A DNA stretch of 64,000 nt, from the NCBI GenBank assembly GCA_963970005.1, contig CAXAMN010028883.1, forward strand, positions 298,304 to 362,303. Direction: 5' to 3'. The position numbers and the translations under genes are program-made. Origin of the DNA: Durusdinium trenchii (lineage: Eukaryota; Sar; Dinophyceae; Suessiales; Symbiodiniaceae). Under the pieces are notes generated by a model. It was not told the origin of the DNA and ran no database searches. It saw only the letters and a list, made by a program, of their open reading frames with translations. How positions within the stretch are numbered: the first letter of the stretch is position 1; each line of letters begins with the position of its first letter. Positions 55,995 to 64,000 of this stretch are shown here, piece after piece.

Positions 55995-58016
55995 GTTTTC
56001 GCCCTATCTAGGTCACTAAATCAAACCAGGTCCCTACTCGACAACAGTGCTGTTGGCAGTTGGGCAGTTTTGTTTTGCTGCCGCATCCAGCTGCAGCTGT
56101 GGTGGCTCGCCATACCTGACAGCATGAAGCGCCAGTGTTGGCGATGGATCTACCGAAGGTATGGAAACCAGTCAGTGTCTTAGGGCCCAGGAAGACTTGT
56201 TTTCATTTTCCGTTCCTGGGTGATTGCGGCCGAGGATTGAACATCTGAAAATCCGCCTTCATCCCAGTCTTACATGTGGAGTTTCCCATTATATAGATCA
56301 CCGATGGGCCCAGGTGAAGCAGAACTTTCTGCCATCCCCGATGCTACCGAAAGCGTCCAGTTCCTTGAAAGCCAAATCAAGATCGCGCTCGGGAGGCTTC
56401 TGAAAGACGAGGAGCCAACCCTTCATTCATTGTGGCATTTGGGTCTTGGAGTGTTTTGCATGAAACAATCCGCAGGCAAAAGAGCTGGAGGGAATGGTTC
56501 TTGCGGAACTTGCCTGGAAAAAAATAGATAAGGCAAGGAAAAGCATGGAGTGTGAAAGTGAAAATACCGAGCCACCAAAAAAAGAGACTTCGTAGAATGA
56601 ATGCCAAGTATTTTGACGACTGCTAGCTATAATTCGTTCATGAAAAGCATGACCATGTCATTGAGCTCCCTTTGACCGCTCTTTTGTGTGGTGGGGGCAC
56701 AGTCACAGGCCCATAATTCAACTGGCAAACTAGCATGCCGTTGTGGTCTCCCAAAAGGCCGAACTGCGAGCTCTTGTTTGTCGCTGTGTGTTTTGATGGT
56801 GTGGAATAAGCTTTTCGTTGTCATTGAGGATGTGAAAGGTTTTGGGTTCAATAGGTTCAATAGCTAGAGCCGGGACTTGGAGAGCAGCCCTCCATGCCAC
56901 CGCACTCCTTGCCCCCCATCGCGGCCCTGAGTGACAGTGAGCCCACGCCTCAGACATGACCGCTCTGTCTCAAAGCATTGGTGCCACACAGCCTCACAGG
57001 TCAGAATGGAGCTTTGTTTCCCGAACAGCGCCATCAGCCACTATCCCAGGGTCTTGATTGTGGCCAATGCTTGCCCATTGTAACGGCTATCCGTTGAGTC
57101 GAGGTGCAAAATAGCTTTTCAGGAGCAAAAACAGTTCGAAGGACCATCAAAAAAGACTCCCAGGCCGGTCTGTTTGTTTTGGGCCAGATCTTGGCATTTA
57201 ACGGTCGGTCTTGCCTTGAAGGAGAAGCTTCCACTCTTTGCAGCCCTTGGCCGGCTGAACAAGAAGGGTCCTTTTCATTTGGTAGAGATGAAGGTTGGGC
57301 AAAACCCGGGGTACAATGTTACAAGACTGAATTGTTGGGAGGTCAAACCGCCAACAACCCAAAAAATTGACGCTTGTGGTAGTCTGAGGCTCAGACTACA
57401 AAGAAGTTCAACCTTTTAGTATTTTGTATCTCCATCTCAGGTCTCCGAGAACAACAAGTCATCGAAGACTGCCAGGGCAGGAATGAAATCGGGAGTTTTC
57501 TTTGGACGGAAAACCTTCAAAGCCTGGCCAGCTCTGCGCCAGTTACTGAGAGACTTGTTTTGGATGAGCCACCAACTGATTTCTTTGAAATGACTGTAGG
57601 TTGCTTTGGGGCGTGCCTGCGCGTCACTGCAAATGCCGTGACCAATCGTGGCATCAGCGCCCTATACTTAGACTTGAGAAGATTTTGTGGGGTGGTGCAC
57701 ACAGCTGCTCGTACTCCAAGGATCTCGCCAATGTGGTGAGGTTCTCCCAGGACTATACAGACAGCTTGGGTTCCAAAAAAGCCTGGAACCTTTCTTTCAG
57801 CTGAAGTATGTGAATGGTTCTCGGGTTGGGGCCTCATCAACATCAAAGTGGACCGGAGGAAAGAACGTGCTTGAGTGAGGCCTTCCAAAAGGATGGACTT
57901 CACCGAAGCAATCTGCCGTGAATCCAGAACACTTCAAGTTGGCATTCCCCAATATCCACCAGAAGGCGTGGATGTGATGCACAACCCATCTGTGGGTGGA
58001 GTTGAAGTTTTTGTAG

Positions 58017-58207
58017 GAGAATAAGTGGCCCATGGTGTCAACCTTCACCGGAGTCGGAGGATTAGACCTTGGACTCAGTGAGTGTGGATCCAAGCTTCAT
58101 CTCACCACTGTCCACACCCAAACAAGGATTCAGCCTTGCCTTGACTCAGGATCATGTTTCCGACATTGATGGCCATGGCCTTGCAGCTAACTGCTTGCGT
58201 CTCTCAT

Positions 58208-58247
<40 letters not shown>

Positions 58248-59790
58248 CTACTAACCCTCTTCTAGCACAAATGTTTGAGGTGGAGAATCATCCATTTTGC
58301 CGACGTGTGTTGGCTGCCCGACAAGCGGACAAGCTCTTGCCAAAGGTTGAGATCCATGAAAATGTGGAAACTCTGACTGGGCGCAAGGCTCGTGCATCAG
58401 GTGCCAAAGGCCTTGGAGGAGGCTTCCCTTGCCAGGCCTGTCGCAGATTGTAAAACGTTTTCCAAACTTCGCAGCTCGGAGCTGGACAATCTAGTTGGGG
58501 GAGCAGCGAGAGGACCATGGAGTAGGGATCAAAAGGATTCAAAAGGTGTGACAAACATGTTGTGTTGATACTCTTCACCTGTTTGTCCTTCTCTATGTTT
58601 TTGAGCAGCCCGACAGAATGAGCCCTTAGAGTCAAGACCCGAGCTGTTCTTTCGAACCCTGCACAGCTACTGTCCTCCATCGCGCCAGGGGGGTGAGTGG
58701 AGCCGGCAAAGGCCTCGGCTTGTTGGACCACAGATCGAGCCTCGTGCGTCACATATTTCGAGTGGCCTCAGAGATGGGGCCTGATGCGCACCAGTCTTAG
58801 GATGTGTCAGCACTTATGCACGTTTAGTCTTTCTACATTTTTTCTCTACCAAAGTCCGACACCTGTCGTGCGAGGAAGTTCGTTTTCATGGAGAATGTAA
58901 AAGGTCTCCTCGCCGTGGATCAACGAGCACTCTTGTGGTTTATCATGCAGGAGCATAGTCAAACTGGCCAGCTAGTAGTTATGTTCAAACAGTAGTCCTA
59001 TTTTCTGGGCCTTAGGTCAGGAAGAGGGGAATGGCAGGCATAAGTATCAACATGAATGATTCACCATGACTCAACTGCGTGATGTTGGATGATGTTGGAT
59101 GCGAAAGGATAAGTGAGCAACAGCAACAGTTCAATACTTATGATGATGATGACAAGCTTATAACTGAAACTACAGCACTCATGAAGCACCAACATTTGAC
59201 GCAGGAGTGTCTTGATCTCGGATTTCAGATCAAGTGGGCCACCCTGCAGCTTCGCCACGTGGGACTTGCAGCTTGCCTGGCATGTGTTTAACCAACCACT
59301 GAATGTGCACAGTACACCTGCAAGCGCGCACCAACACAACTGTGGGGATGAAGTTTCAACTTAAGACCTTAGCGGATCATGGAAATGTGTAATCTCCTTC
59401 TGCAATTTCATTGTGCTTGATTGTTTTGGGAACGCTAAAAAAACACTTTGTTCGGCCAGGCAGGGCGGGACCGAGTCTTCATCTTTGCTCATCGCCCAAA
59501 TTTCCAGCTGTTCAAGGTGCTAAGCTCAAGAATCTCTTGCGGGCTATGGGGCATGCATGGAGCTTTCAGTTCACCTGTCACGCCAGGCGTTGGAGCTGAA
59601 GCCGCTTTCAAGCCTACTACCTCCGGAGTGGAACCCCTTGGCGAAGAAGCCACTTCGGGACTGGTTGTTGCCTTCCCCTGAACATGAAGATGAATGGGAG
59701 GAACGGGTGCATGCATGTGGAAATGTGGTGGTGCCTTCACAGGCAGCCGCCGCTCTACAGTTTGTTTCCAGGTTGCCTGCGCTGCAGTGA
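58017..59790 (+). pseudogene. C5 DNA methyltransferase, copy 2, frame broken in exon 3
   Basis: Exon counterparts: 58017-58086, 58266-58435, 58689-58793, 58875-58951, 59205-59267, 59460-59516 and 59587-59790. All motifs seen in copy 1 are present. At the start of exon 3 copy 2 has G6 (58688-58693) where copy 1 has G5, which shifts the frame immediately after GGFPCQ. The same short exon boundary holds the acceptor AG, so no simple alternative acceptor restores it. It may be a true pseudogene, or a homopolymer error in a functional second copy. Confidence 0.65.
58210..58244 (+). repeat. expanded (CT)n tract, copy 2
   Basis: 18 nt longer than in copy 1. It sits in the polypyrimidine tract before the CTACTAAC branch site of the same intron. 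Confidence 0.9.
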
Positions 59791-60208
59791 GGTTACTATT
59801 GAATAGATAGGCCATAGTCGTAACATGTTGTAGCTTCGTTACTGTTTGTCAACCAAATGGTCAATATAACACATAACAGTACGTTTTCAGTCTGTTAGTA
59901 AGACCGCAGCTCAGAGAAATTCGATCCAGCATTTAATTCACGTCCGTTGAACATTCAGTGGCAAGCGGCTTCCCCTTGCTGCCGTGCGCACATGACTTGG
60001 TCTGAGTCTCAGAGCTCTGTTCTGGAGGTCACACCCTAATGATCCCTAAGGTTAAGACTGGCAAACCATATTGAGTTTAAGTGCTCAAAAAACCTCCCCA
60101 AATTTCGGACACCCTCGTTCTCAGTTGCTCTTGAAACGTCTTCTTTAGATTTAGATTATGTTCAGTTCATATCGCTCTATCGGGTTCAAACTTTAGTCAT
60201 GGCACGTC

Positions 60209-63200
60209 ATGGCGAGTTTGCCCCCCATCACGGAGCTCACCTCTTCCGAAGATGAAGTTGCGGCTCCCGTGCAGCCTGTCAAGAAGGCAAAGGCATGCGG
60301 CCGGCAACTGCCTACCAAGAAGGATCTAGATGTGCGGAGCCTCATGAACCAAGTCTGCCAGTGCTCCAGGGTGAAGAGAAGACCCAAGGAGACTTGCTTT
60401 GTGAAGTTCAAGAATATGATCGAGGAGCTTCAAACCCACAGAACCCTGTTTCGCAACCTGCACAAACTAGATCAAGACCAAGTTGCACCTAGGGAGTGTT
60501 GTTTAATAAATTGTTGGCTTTGTTTCTTTCTGAAACGTTCTGATTCACTTGGCCACCTCACTCCATCGCCTCAAAAGAACCCCCCCCCAACTCCTTCACT
60601 CTTATGTGGCTACAGCTTCCTGCCTGCCTTGAGGTATTCGAGCGGCTCAAGTACTCAGAGACCAACTTCAGCAACACTTCAGCAAAACCTCAGCGCCGGA
60701 AGCATTTCCTTTTGGGCAAGCGAGTATGTGGCAACGCTTGGCGAAAACTATATGGGCTTGGCAACCCAGTACAATGAGTTAGGTTACTTGTGGTCTTCGG
60801 CTTGTAGGATTCTTGGGGTTTGTAGTGGATGATGATGGTCTAACAAAACAAACCAACAGATACCAACAGTGGTTTTGTGATTGGACTTTGAATGCACAGG
60901 TAGCTGTCGCTATCGCCGGATCAAAGAGGCCATAGATCGGGGTGAGGCTTCAGCACCGCTCGACATGCGCTACATCAAGAAAACATTGGACAAATCTCCT
61001 GAAGCGACTGCAGAATGCATAAGCTTCCTGGAATCTATCTACCAAAGCGTGGCAGAAACACTGCCAGACACCAGGAGTGAGGATGACATCGTGGCAGCTG
61101 TGAAGTTGCAGGAAAAGGGAGGTGACGAACCGCTGACCCAAGAGCACCTGAATGTTACCCCTTCTGTGTCGTGGAACCCGGCGCAAAAGAAGGAGAGAAA
61201 GAAGAAGGGGCCACGTCTTTTTAAAAGAGGTCTCAGAGTGAACCGAGACCAGGACAAGGAGCAGCGCTTTTTGCCCCCTGGGCGGACGCACGACTATTAT
61301 CAAATGATGATATCGCAGTATCCAGAGGGAAAGAAGCCGGCTTCTTTCGCCACTTTCTACAGAGTGCCCCGGCGGTGGTTAGTCTGAGTCTGTTACTTGT
61401 CATCTCCTCCTGTTGGTCTTTCAGGGGCCTTGGTGTGCTTTTTGCCTTGAGGCTTGGACCACTGAATATCCATTCATGACTTTCCGCACCAAACGGCAAC
61501 ATTTAGAGTGTGCTACTTGTCAACGACATCGCATTCTTTTGCGTTCCTTTGCCCAGAACCTCTTTGCCCGACGTGAACAGTCTATCCACTATGAGGGTCA
61601 CCTTCGCGATCAACACCGGGATCGGCTATCGTACTGGAGTGTTCGAGCACAGGCTCGGTTGCTCGCACCCGTCCTGTGTTTGATAGTAGACGGGATGGAT
61701 CAGGGTAAGTTCGCTTACCCAAGAGCTGCTGTGATGGGTGGCAAGCAGTGGGCAAACTTCTCTCGCCCCAGAGCTCACATCGTTGCCTGTCGCATCCACG
61801 GGTATGGAACATTTTTTTGCAGTATCGCGTGCAGACGCGGCGAAGGACAGCAACCATCACTGCGAGTTTATCTCGATTGCGATTACCATGGTGCAGAAGC
61901 GGTTCAACTTAGACCTATCGAAAATGCACTGCCACATACAAAGTGACAATTGCGTTCGGGAAACCAAAAACAACACGCTGGCAAGGTGGTGTTCAGCTAT
62001 GACCTCTCGAGGTGTGCCATGGTGCCAGTTCCCAAGGTTCAAAATCAAAATGTCCAAAGAACTGACACCTTTCGCTCGGGCTTGTTGTCTACCTGTCTTC
62101 CCTGAAGGTATCTTCTCCTCGTGTGTAATGGCCTGTCTAAGGACAGGTCATTCACACGAAGATATTGATCAAGCCTTCGGCCGTTTAGCATGCTGGATGC
62201 AGAAGAAACCCACAGCCCTTCGCCCTGAAGACTTTGTCCCCCCTGATCAACCAGTTTCTTGAAGAGAGCCCATTCCCCTACGAGCCCTTCAGACTGGCTT
62301 TTGAACTGAACCGCGTAAGAGATTGGACCTTTGGCCCAACCCAGTAGTAAAGGTTTCGATATGTATCCGTTCACCTTTCATAAAAACTAATTTGATGAAG
62401 TGTACTCAATCCCCTCTGTTTCAGGCGGGGCTTCTTGGCGACTGCTGTACCAGCGTTCATTGCTGGCATCTCCGGACCCGGAGCTCCGCATCATTTTGAA
62501 TTCCAACGTCGTGAAAGTCTAAGTCTCTCGCAATTGGCTATAATGATTTGGTTCTTATGGCCCCCATTTATTTCTGACAGCTTTTTCATAGATCCAAAAA
62601 GCAAACTGCACGTCCATATCAAATCTGTGTTGCGGCCTGAGGTTCTGACCTCTTAGTTGATGTCGACAACCAGTTTTGGGCACGAGCGCCTGAAGATCCC
62701 AAGGACATCATCTTGCTGATGCTTGGCCTTTTAAATCCAAAAAAAGGGTGTCTGAAATCCTGTTGGGCAAATCTGTTTTGCTCATGCGCTTACGATGGTG
62801 TTTTCGCAAAGGACAAAACAATACATGGCAAACACAAACTACACCGGGAAGTTTCTGCACTACCCCCGCAAAGTGGCTGAAGTTCTTTATCCTCACGGAG
62901 TGCCAATAGGTGCAAGACGGGCAACCAACACATGAGGGACATGACATGCTGTTCATTGTTTTCGAATGGATTAACTCATAAACTTGCCGTATCACCATCC
63001 TGATTCGTGACCCTGCAGCTGAAAGTCCAAAGCGGCCCTTGACCAAACAGTTCGTTGATATGGTGAAGAAGCACTTGCCCATGCTGCGCACTCCCGAGTT
63101 CGAGTTGGGGGTGGCAGCTGATCATTTGGAGCAGTGGGTAAACGACGACCTCCCACCAGATCTTTTCCTTGATGTCTCCGCGTTCCTAGACTCCTCCACA

Positions 63201-63841
63201 AAAGGATTCTATTTCCAAGGACTGGTTTTGGTTATTGATATATTCTGATAATTTCAACTTTGGCACATGTTCGCTCGCTGTCGTCAAGCAAACCGCCCAA
63301 AGGTTTGAAGTTCTTCAACCCGGAGCCTCAAGCAGCATGGCAAGCAAATGGGCGCCTCAATCCTTGGTTCAGCGAGAGAACATAGTAAAGCCGCTTGTCC
63401 TTTTTTCAACAAATATTGTTGTAGCTCGAGGGCAGAAATTGCTCAATCTTTGGCATGGCAATAATATGTTTCTCCACCTTCATAATTATCCAAAGGACAG
63501 TACCAGGGAGTAGTAGGGATATGTACAAAGCAATTTGCCAGGGATGTTGGGGAATAGTGGCTTTGGACATCTTTGGACAAGGTGCATTTCACCGGTACCT
63601 ACTGAGGATCAACCGCGGGCAAATCGACAGGCAGCACATCACTCAATACTTTAACCAAGCGAAGCAAACCTTGGTCTATGACATCGCCGCGCAGGCTTGG
63701 GCATGGGGCCTCCCTTGGAGTGAGGCTCTTCCCATTGCACGGAAAGCTGCGCAAGCTGGATCCCCCAAAGCAAAGGCTTGGCCAAAGGTCAAAGCCAAAG
63801 CTAAGTGCCGAGCCAAAGCAAAAGCTTCGGCCAGGCCGTGA
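60209..63841 (+). pseudogene. DUF7869-type transposase-like gene, copy 2, two frame breaks
   Basis: Same start (MASLPPITELTSSEDE) and stop as copy 1. In the long exon, T7 at 61812-61818 (T6 in copy 1) breaks the frame between GYGTFF and the SDN motif, and C6 at 62238-62243 (C5 in copy 1) breaks it near the exon end. A few single-base differences are also present (for example R to G at 61597). As with the neighbouring methyltransferase copy, decay and homopolymer error cannot be told apart here. Confidence 0.65.
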
Positions 63842-63950
63842 CAATGCTGAATGGCACATTGAAAATTCATCGGAATGAGCTAGAGTCCCTGATGACTTTT
63901 CATCGGAATGGTGGACATATTGGGCTGCGTGGCAAGCTGGCCCATTGTGA

Positions 63951-64000
63951 TGAATCCTAGGTGTGATTCATCAGACTGGCGACCCCCAAGTCAAGAAAAT
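63951..64000 (-). repeat. inverted segment relative to copy 1
   Basis: From the CCTAGG at 63955 onward the sequence is the exact reverse complement of 41116 back to about 41071, whereas up to there it matches copy 1 in direct orientation. The visible part runs off the window. Confidence 0.9.

Larger units (their letters stand above)
55995..63958 (+). repeat. segmental duplication, copy 2 (continues past the window)
   Basis: Direct copy of 33072-41008. The junction with unrelated sequence is at 55994/55995 (poly-A before GTTTTCGCCC). Most differences from copy 1 are single-base changes in homopolymer length. Confidence 0.95.

Overview
The window looks like nuclear DNA of a dinoflagellate, probably Symbiodiniaceae-like. 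This is inferred from four things: genes broken into many short exons separated by introns that often start GC or GA instead of GT; a Ty1/copia polyprotein of unusual build; lysine/alanine-rich protein tails (KAKAKAK type); and large stretches with no recognisable gene. There is no operon structure, no CRISPR array, and no rRNA or tRNA gene that I can support. One 100-base run of N (6059-6158) marks an assembly gap.

Layout. 1-6058: mostly unassigned sequence with a GC-rich exon-like island (about 520-720, minus strand), short tandem repeats and a small inverted-repeat element (5280-5395). 6159-17565: a large Ty1/copia retrotransposon, plus strand, in four ORFs: ORF1 (acidic/proline-rich with a C-terminal HAD-like domain), ORF2 (coiled-coil, Gag-like), ORF3 (zinc knuckle, protease, integrase and a methyltransferase-like segment) and ORF4 (reverse transcriptase and RNase H). 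ORF2 and ORF3 overlap with a -1 slippery heptamer. ORF3 and ORF4 are separated by a +1 frame change. A short GC hairpin (consensus ACCGC-loop-GCGG) recurs at least twelve times in the element, in different reading frames and in its non-coding parts. 17566-33071: unassigned, with foldback/MITE-like elements, microsatellites and a few GC-rich exon-like islands. 33072-48844: a same-strand cluster of four multi-exon genes: a C5 cytosine DNA methyltransferase (35092-36844), an RNase-H-fold transposase-like protein of the DUF7869 type (37262-40886), an unrecognised many-exon gene (41746-47276) and a lysine-rich, probably nuclear protein (47581-48844). 48845-55994: unassigned, with small repeats and two exon-like islands. 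55995-64000: a near-identical second copy of 33072 onward, offset about 22.9 kb. It carries the same first two genes, but with +1 homopolymer changes that break them. Near the window end a 116-bp segment is inverted relative to copy 1.

How it fits together. The methyltransferase and the transposase-like gene are adjacent, head to tail, and duplicated together, which suggests that they form, or belong to, one mobile or amplifying unit. The copia element separately carries two enzyme-like domains not standard for copia (HAD-like and methyltransferase-like). All exon joins were made by eye from splice-site and motif continuity and have not been tested against transcripts.
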